Assembly (NCBI GenBank): GCA_964548955.1
Contig: CAZJTP010000001.1
Coordinates: 1-64,000 of the forward strand
Length of the DNA: 64,000 nt
Direction of reading: 5' to 3'
DNA from: GCA-020344555 sp964548955
Lineage (GTDB): Bacteria; Planctomycetota; Phycisphaerae; UBA1845
In this document: positions 52,270 to 61,125 of the stretch, piece after piece
How the letters are laid out: each line of letters begins with the position of its first letter
Position numbering within the stretch: the first letter of the stretch is position 1
The notes under the pieces: generated by a model
Told to the model about the DNA's origin: nothing
The model's database searches: none
What the model saw: only the letters and a program-made list of their open reading frames with translations
Made by a program: the position numbers and the translations under genes

Positions 52270-53793
52270 ATGCACTTAGTCACCATCTTAGCGTTTGTGA
52301 TTCTTTTCTGGCAGGCCGAAGATCCCGGCCGGTTGCTGCTCGTGGGCGAGAAGGACGTGCTCTGGACGCTCCTGGTCGTGCTGATTCAGCCACCGCTTTT
52401 GGGCGTTGCGGCCTGGCTTTCGGCGCGCCGTGCTCGCCGGTTGCTGACCGACCAGCCTCATACGCCGCAGGTGGCGCAGCACGTTCATCATCGTGCGATA
52501 TTCTGGCTGCGGGTCGCGACCATCGTGGGCTTCGCAACCATGGTTTTCCTGACGCGCTGGCCGGCGTGGTTTACGTTCAACATACCGGCGCTGCAGATTG
52601 TGGGGGACTTGATCGTGCTGTCGCCGTTCGTGGCCGGGATAGTGGTTGTATGGCTGGCAGCCTATCCGCTCGAAAGGGCGCTTCGGGCTGAGGCGATCAG
52701 CTTTGCAGCGGGTGAGTATTCGGAGCAAGCCCGTCCTTGGCGTTTGCGGTCCTATCTGGACTTCAACCTGCGACACAATTTGCTGATCATCGCGGCGCCC
52801 ATGCTGCTGATCCTATTCGCGGCGAACATGACGCGGGGATATGAACAAACGTTGCAGACGTGGAGTGGATGGGTGTGGACGCCGGACGTGCTGCTCGGCT
52901 TTGTCGCATTTGGTGTCTTTTTCGTGGCACCCATGATGCTGATCCGAATCTGGCGTACCGTATCGCTCGAAGCCGGTCCGCTGCGCAGCCGGCTCGAGGC
53001 GATTTGCGGGCGGATCGGACTCCGCTACCGCGACATTCTTGTCTGGCACAGTGATGGGATGCTGATCAACGCCGCGGTGATGGGTTTGATCGCCCCGGTT
53101 CGCTTCGTGCTTCTGTCCGACGGCCTGCTGGCGACGATGGACGCCCGGCAGATCGAGGCGGTTTTCGGACACGAAGCGGGACATGTGCGACACCGCCATA
53201 TTCAGCATTTCCTGGTGTTCGCCTTCGTGGGATGGCTTTTGGTGACGGGTGTAATGGAAGCGGTTGCCCGTATGGCGATGGAGCCGGAGTCGGCCACCGC
53301 GTTCTTGACGCTGATGATCCAGGGAGTCGGTGTGGCGGCGAGCATCATGTTTTGGGGCGTTGGGTTCGGGTGGTTGTCGCGACGGTTTGAGCGGCAGGCT
53401 GACCTGTTCGGGGCTCGCTGCATCATGCCTTCGGAGGCTGAATGCACGTTACCCTGCAGCGTCCACCCCGACGGCCGGACAGTGCTTACGGGGAACGGCC
53501 GCGTCTGCGCGACCGGCGCGGCGATCTTCGCATCCGCCCTGGACCGTGTCGCCGTGCTCAACGGAATCCCGCATGAGGAGCGGAGCTGGCGGCATTCGTC
53601 CATTGGCAGCCGGATCCGGTTCTTGACGTCGCTGGCGGGCGATCCGGATCGAGGGGATCGGTTCGAGCGGATGATCGGGCGTGTCAAATTCGCAATGCTG
53701 TCCCTGGCAATTATCGGCTCGGTGGTTTGGATGTACTATTGGACGGTGGTCCCGGTGCCGGCGATCATGCGAATTCAGGCCGGCGGGCCTTGA
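52270..53793 (+). CDS. M48-family membrane zinc metalloprotease
   Basis: The 507-residue protein has several N-terminal membrane helices, the zinc motif HEAGH at residues 301-305, and later helices. The general architecture is of HtpX/Ste24-like proteases in quality control of membrane proteins. Unlike HtpX (about 290 residues) it is long, closer to Ste24 type, but lacks a CAAX context. The leader has a long hairpin and no Shine-Dalgarno, so the start rests on the frame only. folD follows 25 bases later. Confidence 0.8.
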   Translation: MHLVTILAFVILFWQAEDPGRLLLVGEKDVLWTLLVVLIQPPLLGVAAWLSARRARRLLTDQPHTPQVAQHVHHRAIFWLRVATIVGFATMVFLTRWPAWFTFNIPALQIVGDLIVLSPFVAGIVVVWLAAYPLERALRAEAISFAAGEYSEQARPWRLRSYLDFNLRHNLLIIAAPMLLILFAANMTRGYEQTLQTWSGWVWTPDVLLGFVAFGVFFVAPMMLIRIWRTVSLEAGPLRSRLEAICGRIGLRYRDILVWHSDGMLINAAVMGLIAPVRFVLLSDGLLATMDARQIEAVFGHEAGHVRHRHIQHFLVFAFVGWLLVTGVMEAVARMAMEPESATAFLTLMIQGVGVAASIMFWGVGFGWLSRRFERQADLFGARCIMPSEAECTLPCSVHPDGRTVLTGNGRVCATGAAIFASALDRVAVLNGIPHEERSWRHSSIGSRIRFLTSLAGDPDRGDRFERMIGRVKFAMLSLAIIGSVVWMYYWTVVPVPAIMRIQAGGP

Positions 53794-53818
53794 TCACACC
53801 CGGTATCAGGAGGATGCG

Positions 53819-54751
53819 ATGCCACTCACGGGAGCCGGACCTCGAAAAGGTTCGGAAGGCGTCATGGCGGATGCAAGAATCATCGACGGTACGGCTCTGA
53901 GCCGGCGCATCAAGGAGGAGACCGCTCAGCACGTTGACGGGCTTGCCGCCGATGGCGTTCGGGTGAGTTTGGACGCAATCATGGTAGGTGACCCGGAGGC
54001 GGGTGAGATATACGCGCGTTCACAACGCAATAGATGCCAGGATGTTGGCATTGAATATCGCCTGCACACACTCGGTAGTGACACGAATGAGGCGAACATT
54101 CGCAGCCTGATTCGCGAACTGAACGACGATCGGTCGGTGACCGGAATCGTGCTCAACCTGCCGCTCCCGCGGGGCATCGACACACACGCGATGCAGTATT
54201 GCATCGACCCCTACAAGGACGTCGAAGGCGTCAATCCGTCAAACATCGGGCTGCTTCTCTACGGCGGCCCGATCATCGCACCCTGTACCGCTCTCGCCGT
54301 GATGGCCATCCTCAAGGAGGCGGGCGTGAACCCGCACGGGCTTGACGCCGTCGTCGTGGGGCAGGGCTCGATCGTCGGCAAGCCCCTTTCGTTGTTTCTG
54401 CTTCACGAAATGGCGACCGTTACCTGTTGCCACATCGCCACGCGGAACCTTAATGAGCACACACGCCGGGCCGACCTGCTCGTCGCCGCCGTGGGCAAGC
54501 CTGATCTGATCCAAGCTGCCGACGTCAAGCCCGGCGCCGTTGTCGTGGACGTGGGGATCAGCACGCTGATCAGCAGAAAGGGTGAACGGAGGATTGTCGG
54601 CGATGTCGCGTTTGATGAGGTTAGAAAGGTTGCCTCCGTGATCACACCGGTGCCGGGCGGTGTGGGACCTGTCACGGTGGCGATTCTCCTGCGAAGTGCC
54701 GCTGAGGCTGCGCACAAGCAACTCGCCGTACCACGGCGCCTCGAGGTGTAG
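53819..54751 (+). CDS. folD: Bifunctional methylenetetrahydrofolate dehydrogenase / methenyltetrahydrofolate cyclohydrolase
   Basis: The enzyme interconverts one-carbon folates. Residues include YARSQRNRCQDVGIEY, LNLPLPRG, KDVEGVNPSNIG, PCTALAVMAILKE, the NADP-binding VVVGQGSIVGKPL and TPVPGGVGPVTVAIL. The ATG at 53819 has AGGAGG five bases upstream (310 residues); ATG at 53864 would give the usual 295 and starts at MADARIIDG. Both are open; I give the stronger ribosome-binding site. The substrate-site Lys is replaced: the usual YxxxK reads YARSQ, a point to check. Confidence 0.93.
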   Translation: MPLTGAGPRKGSEGVMADARIIDGTALSRRIKEETAQHVDGLAADGVRVSLDAIMVGDPEAGEIYARSQRNRCQDVGIEYRLHTLGSDTNEANIRSLIRELNDDRSVTGIVLNLPLPRGIDTHAMQYCIDPYKDVEGVNPSNIGLLLYGGPIIAPCTALAVMAILKEAGVNPHGLDAVVVGQGSIVGKPLSLFLLHEMATVTCCHIATRNLNEHTRRADLLVAAVGKPDLIQAADVKPGAVVVDVGISTLISRKGERRIVGDVAFDEVRKVASVITPVPGGVGPVTVAILLRSAAEAAHKQLAVPRRLEV

Positions 54752-54954
54752 CAATGCACAGGCAGCAGCCCTCTCTACTATGGAGTGATTCCACATGCGT
54801 TCGTCATCCAGGGAACGTTGACCCGTCCACCGATTGGTCGTAGCTTGGATCGCAGCCGAACGTTGTGATCGCCGGATCTAAGTTGCGCGGTATGGCCGCC
54901 TGCAGCATGTTCATTTCGGACAGAAGCAGGCAAGAAGCACGGGAGACGCACGCG

Positions 54955-56637
54955 ATGAACGGTGCGATGGCAAGTCTTCTGTGGTTTACTGCGGGTCTGT
55001 ATTTTCAGACGCCGGTTGTGACCGCTGATGTTTCGCCGGCTCTGACCAATGCGCCCGACGTACTGTCCGCCCTTCCTGAGGATACGCTGTTGGTCGTCGC
55101 GGTGCGTCATCTGGCGGAGTGTGACGACAAGCTCGTGAAGTTGATGGAGCGTCTGGGCTTTCCAGCTAGTCCGTATATGTTATTGAAGGGAAGCCTTGAA
55201 ATCGTCACCGGCTTGGATGATACGGGCTCAGCCGCCATCGCCGCGATGGCGCCGATGGAGTCGGCCGGAGTCTCCCAACAAATCGTGCTTTTACTGCCAA
55301 CCGGGGATCGAGCGGCGATGCTTACGTTTCTGAATCCCAAGCCGCTCGACGACGGGTACTCCAAGGTGACGCTGCGTGGGCGCGGGTCGTACGTCGGTGC
55401 AAAAGGCCGGTTTTCCGTGTTCGGACCCGATCTTCAGACCGTCAGGCATGTTGTTAATGCCAAAACACGGCTTGCTGATCGTGTTTCGGCGCACCAACTT
55501 GAACGATTCCGTGTCGATGATGTGTCTTTCTGGGTAAACACAACAGCCCTTCCGGCGAGTAGCGCCGGTGCGCGATCAGATGCACGGTTGCGGCGTGTAT
55601 TTGGTGTCGCCGTCGAGTCACTATTACGGTACGACAACATTCAAGGTTCGGCGCGCGTCGAGACGGACGGGCTTGCCTTCGAGTTTTGCATGGTGCGGGC
55701 CAAGCCCTGCGATATCACGACAAACAGCAAGACGAGCGGTTATCTGTTGACCGGTCTTCCCAATGAGCCCTTTGCCCTGGCGCTGGGATTGACGGGCGAC
55801 AACGGCGGCACACAGATCGGATCGATCACGACCGGGATCATCTCCACGTTGACCGCGTCGGGTGTGATTGACCCGTCGCGATCAGTGGAATTACGGCGAG
55901 TGTATGAATCACTTGCCGGCAAGATCACTGACGTTGCGGTCAGCGTGTCGCTCTTGCCTGAAGGTTCGAACGGGACGGTCGCATGTACCAAGGTGTTACA
56001 CGCACGGGGTGATGGTCATGCGCTGCTCAACGACATCGAGCGCGTCGTGGGCCTGATCAAAAGCGGTCCGTTCGTCGATCCGCGCCTCAATCGCGTGGCC
56101 GAAAACGTCGAGTACCGCCGGGCGGCGGAGACCGCCGGCAACATTGTGGTCGATCATCTGTTTGTGAATCTGAGAGGGTTCGAGGACATCGATCACGAGG
56201 CTCTCCAGAAGATGTTCGGGCGCGAGGGTCCCCTGGCGCGCATCGGCGTAGTTGACGGGAAGATGGTGGTCATCACGTTCGGCGGCGGTCTGCCACATTT
56301 CAACGGAGTCGTCATAGCGTTGCGCTCCGAAAAAGCTCCCCTGGCATCGCAGGAGGAGATCAGACAATCGGCGAAGAAGTTCGCGGGCAAACATACGTTG
56401 GAGGCGTATGTCTCAGTTGACCGGTGTGTTCGGCTGGCCAAGCATATACTGGTCGTGATGGATGTGCCGACCGACCTTCCGGACATGCCCGAGCTGAGAG
56501 CACCGGTGGTCCTAACGATGCAGTACGCCGGCCCGCGCGAGACGCGGATTCGCCTCTTCGTTCCAACTGAGGTTGTCGTGGCGGTGAAAGAAGCCATGAT
56601 GGCCCGGGCCGCAAGGCGGACAAGCCACAACAATTGA
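54955..56637 (+). CDS. Large secreted protein of unknown function
   Basis: The 560-residue protein starts with a signal-like segment (MNGAMASLLWFTAGLYFQTP) with GGGAG upstream. Three or so repeats of a mixed alpha/beta fold are suggested by PEDTLLVVAVRHLAE, EPFALALGLTGDNGG and VSVSLLPEGSNG, but no catalytic motif or membrane segment is visible. Such proteins are widespread in planctomycetes without known function. Its stop is followed by the repeat-rich region at 56788-56882. Confidence 0.7.
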   Translation: MNGAMASLLWFTAGLYFQTPVVTADVSPALTNAPDVLSALPEDTLLVVAVRHLAECDDKLVKLMERLGFPASPYMLLKGSLEIVTGLDDTGSAAIAAMAPMESAGVSQQIVLLLPTGDRAAMLTFLNPKPLDDGYSKVTLRGRGSYVGAKGRFSVFGPDLQTVRHVVNAKTRLADRVSAHQLERFRVDDVSFWVNTTALPASSAGARSDARLRRVFGVAVESLLRYDNIQGSARVETDGLAFEFCMVRAKPCDITTNSKTSGYLLTGLPNEPFALALGLTGDNGGTQIGSITTGIISTLTASGVIDPSRSVELRRVYESLAGKITDVAVSVSLLPEGSNGTVACTKVLHARGDGHALLNDIERVVGLIKSGPFVDPRLNRVAENVEYRRAAETAGNIVVDHLFVNLRGFEDIDHEALQKMFGREGPLARIGVVDGKMVVITFGGGLPHFNGVVIALRSEKAPLASQEEIRQSAKKFAGKHTLEAYVSVDRCVRLAKHILVVMDVPTDLPDMPELRAPVVLTMQYAGPRETRIRLFVPTEVVVAVKEAMMARAARRTSHNN

Positions 56638-57116
56638 CGATTGGCGATTGGGGATTCACCCTGTTCGATCCCCAACATAGTTGCGGATATCGAACTCTTC
56701 GCATCGCCGGTTTCAGCACACTGGAGCGTGTCCCGATTTCACGTAGCGGTTTTGGGCCCTTGGAAGAAACGCTTGCCTCGGAGATTCTGCGCGGGCTTCA
56801 ATCCTTGACACGCGGTGCAGCTTCGCTGCGGGGCTTCGCCCCGTGGAACCGCGCGTCAAGGACAGGTCCCGCGGCTCGCTACATAAAACAGAAACCGTTC
56901 TATGGAGACCAACAATGCGCGCCGGCCCACATGAACGGGATTTGTGAAGCCTCCAGCGGCAACCTGACCGCGCCGGCGTGGTAACACGAGAGAACACATA
57001 GTCAGCCGCCGCCTGACGCAAGATCCAATCCGCCCGGGAACGACGGCGAGGCCGATGAGCCGGCGGAATCGGTCACTGATTTGGAAAGTAGTCTGTTGAG
57101 GAGTGTTCGGGCAGTG
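56638..57116. other. Convergent intergenic region with a nested palindromic element
   Basis: About 480 bases between the secreted protein (+) and the kinase (-). It contains the nested family-1 repeat. Nothing else is recognisable. Confidence 0.5.
56788..56882. repeat. Family-1 palindromic repeat with a 59-nt cloverleaf-like insertion
   Basis: Outer arms GCGCGGGCTTCAA (from 56789) and CCCGCGGCTCGCTAC (to 56882) match the family-1 halves. Between them, 56803-56861 is itself a folded unit: CCTTGACACGCGG pairs with CCGCGCGTCAAGG (12 of 13), and its inside holds two perfect hairpins, GCAGC-TTC-GCTGC (56817-56829) and GGGGC-TTC-GCCCC (56830-56842). The insertion sits where the other copies have the short CTTTAA-type loop. 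Confidence 0.75.
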
Positions 57117-58082
57117 TCAAGGATCGGTCTCATCCGCGTCTTCGACCATGCCCGGCAAGTCGCCGATCGAATCCCCTTGTTCGTCGAAGGCGAATTCGTC
57201 GTCCTCGATCCGGCATTCGTCCTGCTCATCATCAAGCGGCGTGTCGCCGTTCGTTCGCTTAGCCACGATGGTCCGGGCGAGGTCGATGCGTTTTATCAGG
57301 GTGGGCATATCGGCAATACGGTCGTCGCGCTCGTAGGTGCAGCAGTCGTTAATCAGCCGCCCGACACATGCCGGCAGTTGATGCAAGGTGGATTCATTGA
57401 CCTCCGAGACGCGCTGGCCTACGAGGCTTTGTGAGTACTGCGTAATTGTCTGATTCATGTCCGTCTTGATCGGTTTGCCGGTCAGAACCCGGTGCAGAGA
57501 TGCACCGATCGCAAAGACATCGGTCCGCTGATCCAGCACTCCGCGCTGGACCTGTTCGGGCGCCATGTAGTCGATCGTGCCTTGCACGCGGATCTTGGCT
57601 TCGTGAATCCGAGCGCTTTGTCCCAAGTCAATCAGCTTCACAGCGTTATCGGTAGTCACAAGGATGTTGTTGGGCTTGATATCCGCGTGGACGAATCCGG
57701 CCCGGTGCATCGCATCGAGGCCCCTGCATGCATCAGCGGTAATGCGTAGGACCTCTTCGGCCGGTCGGCGGAACTCATTGTCAGCCATGGATATCCCGTC
57801 AACATACTCCATGAACAGGATGGCGACCCGTACACGAAGCCGGTGTCGCATCATCCGCAGCTCAAAAACCTTGCGAATCACCGGGTGGTCCACCGAGGAA
57901 CCGATTGCGTGTTCGGTACGAAGTAACTCGATGAAGCTTGCATCCTCGGGCCTGACGACCTTGATGATCTTAACCGTGTAGTCTTTGCCGGTACGCATAC
58001 AACGGGCACGGAAGATGCGCGACTGGGCGCCTGTCCCAAGCTTCTCGATGACACGGTAGTTTGGAATGTCTATGGCCATCAT
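57117..58082 (-). CDS. Ser/Thr protein kinase (Hanks type, non-RD)
   Basis: The 321-residue protein has a Gly-rich loop (LGTGAQSRIF), catalytic Lys38 in YTVKII, the catalytic loop HADIKPNN at about 132-139, DLG (152-154) and GTIDYMAPEQ. The usual HRD Arg is Ala, so it is a non-RD kinase with a likely activation-loop-independent mode, and DFG is DLG. The tail is acidic and has no membrane helix. A near-consensus promoter at 58508-58480 can supply its transcript. Confidence 0.88.
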   Translation of the reverse strand: MMAIDIPNYRVIEKLGTGAQSRIFRARCMRTGKDYTVKIIKVVRPEDASFIELLRTEHAIGSSVDHPVIRKVFELRMMRHRLRVRVAILFMEYVDGISMADNEFRRPAEEVLRITADACRGLDAMHRAGFVHADIKPNNILVTTDNAVKLIDLGQSARIHEAKIRVQGTIDYMAPEQVQRGVLDQRTDVFAIGASLHRVLTGKPIKTDMNQTITQYSQSLVGQRVSEVNESTLHQLPACVGRLINDCCTYERDDRIADMPTLIKRIDLARTIVAKRTNGDTPLDDEQDECRIEDDEFAFDEQGDSIGDLPGMVEDADETDP

Positions 58083-58523
58083 CTCAACGCCACAATCGCG
58101 AGCGCCAAACACGACGCTCCAGGAAACCCTACCACACGCGGCGGCTCGGCATGTGAATCCACGCAGAAAACCGCAGCACAACGGGCATGCGCATTGCCCC
58201 GTAGAACGGGGCGTTTCTCGCCGGCATCGCAACGCGACAGGCCAAAGTAACGGGCTTCGGACCTGCCACACGATAGTCGTTAACCGGTTTTGCGCACTAC
58301 CAGACAGAATATCGACACCGAGTCACCGATCGACCCGGTCGACGGTGGGGAGGGGATCAACCATACGCGATAAATGAGGTAATAAACCAATGATTGCAGG
58401 TTATTACAACCGGTCGGATGAAACGCACAAATAAAAACTTATGTATGGCGCGTTTGGCTAAACCTCCACTACCGGGAGTAGTATAGCACAAATAGGCGAT
58501 TGCGTCAAATCTTGTCTGCTCCG
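58083..58523. other. Kinase leader and upstream region
   Basis: About 440 bases holding the promoter at 58480-58508. A small hairpin CTAC-CGGGA-GTAG lies just downstream of the -10 box (58469-58481). The rest is unremarkable. Confidence 0.5.
58480..58508 (-). promoter_or_regulatory. Sigma-70-type promoter on the minus strand upstream of the kinase
   Basis: TTGACG (58508-58503), a 17-base spacer and TATACT (58485-58480), both close to consensus with optimal spacing. It reads toward the kinase, with a leader of about 390 bases, and starts inside the 3' flank of the metallophosphoesterase gene. Confidence 0.7.
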
Positions 58524-59348
58524 TCAACGTGTCGCTACTGCAACAAGACCGTGTCCCATTGTCGAACGGCCCGCACGTTCCGTCGGCTTGAGTGTGAGAA
58601 TCGACACCTCAGCCGGACAGTTGATCCGTGCGGGAACCGGCGGCGAAACCCCAATCCCAGCATTGACATACAGAAAAGTCCCCGCAACCTTGTGGAGGCC
58701 GTGAGCCATCCGCCGTGGGATCCGGTCGTTGGGCCAGGCACACCCCAGATACGGAAGGCGTATCTGTCCGCCGTGGGTGTGGCCCGATAGCTGTAGGTCC
58801 ACGCGGCCCGTCGGAAGGCGGAACACCGTGGAGGGATAATGAGCCAGCAGGATGGTGAGCCCGGACTGCGGGGCGGTACCAAGAGTCGAAGCGAGATCTT
58901 CAGCTTCTGGAATACTTTGGTCGACGCCGGCCAGCTCGAAGGCGGTATCGGACCGTTCAATCCGGATGGATTGGTTTTTGAGGAACACAAGGGGCATTCC
59001 CGGCGTTGTTGCCATGCCAGGCGCGTCGTGGTTTCCCAGGACGGCGTAGATCGGTGCACGCCCCGCAATCGGCTTAAAGAACCGGCGCACGATTTCGGCC
59101 GCTCGGGCCCATTTGCGTAACCTGGCGCCAAAGTCACCGGTCCCGACAAGAAGATCATAGTCCAACGTCAGGAGCAGATCCTGGGCAGTCCTGGCGGCGC
59201 GAGTCCAGCTACGGAAGTGGAAGTCGGACACGTGGGCGATGCGCAAGCCGGCGAGCCCGGCCGAAAGGCCGCCTATCGGCACCGTAATCTCGCGGACGAC
59301 AACCGGCGGTTTTTTCACTTCGCGGAAAGTCCTCTGCATCCCCTCCAA
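58524..59348 (-). CDS. Calcineurin-like metallophosphoesterase
   Basis: The 274-residue protein has the two-metal motifs: HVSDFHFRSW, LLVGTGDFGA (GD at the second site), AVLGNHDAPG, LLAHYPS and SGHTHGGQIRLP. The closest layout is the YkuE/YaeI-type family. No signal peptide or anchor helix is obvious, though an N-terminal helix could attach it. The substrate is unknown. Confidence 0.9.
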   Translation of the reverse strand: MEGMQRTFREVKKPPVVVREITVPIGGLSAGLAGLRIAHVSDFHFRSWTRAARTAQDLLLTLDYDLLVGTGDFGARLRKWARAAEIVRRFFKPIAGRAPIYAVLGNHDAPGMATTPGMPLVFLKNQSIRIERSDTAFELAGVDQSIPEAEDLASTLGTAPQSGLTILLAHYPSTVFRLPTGRVDLQLSGHTHGGQIRLPYLGCAWPNDRIPRRMAHGLHKVAGTFLYVNAGIGVSPPVPARINCPAEVSILTLKPTERAGRSTMGHGLVAVATR

Positions 59349-59919
59349 ACCTCGCCCGCCGGTGCTATCGGCAGATTCGGCACCGGTACTACAACGTCAA
59401 CGTTTGATGCGCAAGGTGTCCGGGCTTCCCGCGTAGCGGCCGGCTCACCCAGAGCGGACACCAACCGGTCGCTCTGGCTGTTGTACACCACCCGGGTGAC
59501 ACGCGTATGGTTCCGTCCGGGAACGTACCGAACGCACGATGAAGGTGAGGGGCACAATGCAATCCCGGCCAGACCGCAATCGCAAACGACTCATCGAGGA
59601 CGGTCGCTACGTCCATCGGCAATATTCCGCTGACCACAAGTGACATGGCTGAGACACATCTCGCGGGCGAGCTTGACGCGGTCATCGCGGACCACGCGCT
59701 CAGCCGCCACGGCCATGCGCTGCCCCACGCGGTTGGGGCTATGGTTGCTCAGACATCAAGTGTATATTATTCAAACGCGTCCGGGATGAGAAATCCGCGT
59801 GGACTCACGTGCAGTCTTGCTCGACATCGGACGGTTACTGCGATGTGTACGGCTGCGGCACGGAACATGCATAGGGGCTCGGGCATAGGTTGAAAAATCG
59901 TGGAACGGAGGTGCAGACG
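59349..59919. other. Region upstream of serA without clear genes
   Basis: About 570 bases between the metallophosphoesterase start and serA. No strong promoter pair is seen; a TATTAT box near 59765 has no matching -35. A tiny plus-strand frame at 59557-59643 is recorded separately. Confidence 0.4.
59557..59643 (+). CDS. Possible 28-residue small protein
   Basis: ATG at 59557 with GAGGGG upstream gives a basic peptide starting MQSRPDRNRKRLIEDG and ending ADHK. Length and composition give no homology signal. It is reported only because the ribosome-binding site is good and the region is otherwise empty. Confidence 0.2.
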   Translation: MQSRPDRNRKRLIEDGRYVHRQYSADHK

Positions 59920-60882
59920 ATGAACGTGTTGATCGCCGACAAATTTGCGGACCACGGCGTTGGTGCGCTTCGAGAGGCTGGTTGCGAGGTCGTGCTCGAT
60001 CCTTCCCTGAAGGATGACAAGCTCACCGCAGCGATCAGCGAAACCAAGTGCAATGCGCTGGTCGTCCGCAGCACGCGGGTGACGGCCCAGATGCTCAATG
60101 CTTCGCCGAACCTGGCGCTCGTGATCAGAGCCGGGTCCGGGTATGACACGATCGACGTGGCCGGGGCCACCCAACGGAACATCCGGGTCTGCAACTGCCC
60201 CGGCATGAACTCCGTGGCGGTCGCGGAGTTGACCGTCGGCCTGATGATCGCCCTGGATCGCCGGATTGCGGACGAGGTGGACGATTTACGCCACGGTGTC
60301 TGGAACAAGCAGAAGTACGGCAAGGCCCGTGGACTGAAGGGGCGAACACTCGGGACCGTCGGGCTCGGACGGATCGGCTACGAAGTGGCGAAGCGGGCGG
60401 CAGCCTTCGACATGAGACTGATTTATTGCGACGTGATTGACCAGACGCAGATGGAGAAAGAGCTGGGCATTCGTAAGGTGAGCTTTGAGCAATTGCTCGC
60501 CGAGGCCGACTTCATCACGTTGCACGTACCGGGCGGGAGCGGCACCAAGCACCTGATCGGGAAGAAGGAACTCGCCATGATGAAGCCGACCGCCTTTCTG
60601 CTCAACTGTGCTCGAGGTGGTGTGGTGGACGAGGTTGCCATGGCTGATGCCGTTAAGTCAGGCACGATCGCCGGGGCAGCGCTCGATGTCTACGAGAACG
60701 AACCCGCAGCCACGGACAAGGAATTCAAGAACCCGATCCGGACGGTGCCGCAGATTTACGGGACGCACCATGTCGGGGCGTCGACGGAGCAGGCGCAGGA
60801 TGCTGTTGGCGAGGAAGTCGTGCGGATCGTTCGGGGTTACATCGACAGCGGCAAGTTTATCAACTGCGTGAATCCGGCGTAG
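59920..60882 (+). CDS. serA: D-3-phosphoglycerate dehydrogenase (short form, no ACT domain)
   Basis: The 320-residue protein has two Rossmann halves: VVRSTRVTAQML, RAGSGYDTIDV, then the NAD-binding VGLGRIGYEVAKRAAAF, LNCARGGVVDE with the catalytic Arg, LDVYENEP and GTHHVGAST with the catalytic His. It makes 3-phosphohydroxypyruvate for serine synthesis. The usual C-terminal ACT regulatory domain is absent, so feedback by serine should differ; some D-2-hydroxyacid dehydrogenases look the same, so the substrate is not certain. GGAGG lies eight bases upstream. Confidence 0.85.
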   Translation: MNVLIADKFADHGVGALREAGCEVVLDPSLKDDKLTAAISETKCNALVVRSTRVTAQMLNASPNLALVIRAGSGYDTIDVAGATQRNIRVCNCPGMNSVAVAELTVGLMIALDRRIADEVDDLRHGVWNKQKYGKARGLKGRTLGTVGLGRIGYEVAKRAAAFDMRLIYCDVIDQTQMEKELGIRKVSFEQLLAEADFITLHVPGGSGTKHLIGKKELAMMKPTAFLLNCARGGVVDEVAMADAVKSGTIAGAALDVYENEPAATDKEFKNPIRTVPQIYGTHHVGASTEQAQDAVGEEVVRIVRGYIDSGKFINCVNPA

Positions 60883-61067
60883 ATTCACTGGTCCCTTCGT
60901 CCTGATTGCGTGTTGCCCAATGAGCGAGCGTGCCCGATTGCGCGCTATCGGCAGCAAGCGGCGGGTATACAGCAGGCGCGGAGATGGCGGAAACGGAGTA
61001 TCAGAAGCAAGCAGCCGGCTCAAAGCCCGCTCGGAGCCCTGCCCACCGGTACAATTCCGAAAGTCCA

Positions 61068-61085
61068 CGCAGACTGAAGTCTGCG
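61068..61085. repeat. Palindromic repeat of the GCAGRCTGAAGYCTGC type
   Basis: CGCAGACTGAAGTCTGCG is a 7-bp inverted repeat with a TGAA loop. It matches the dapF copy at 6673-6688 except for one paired A-T in place of G-C. Confidence 0.7.
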
Positions 61086-61125
61086 ACTCACACAGCATGT
61101 GGAATCGGCCGGTATGAGAGCGTAG

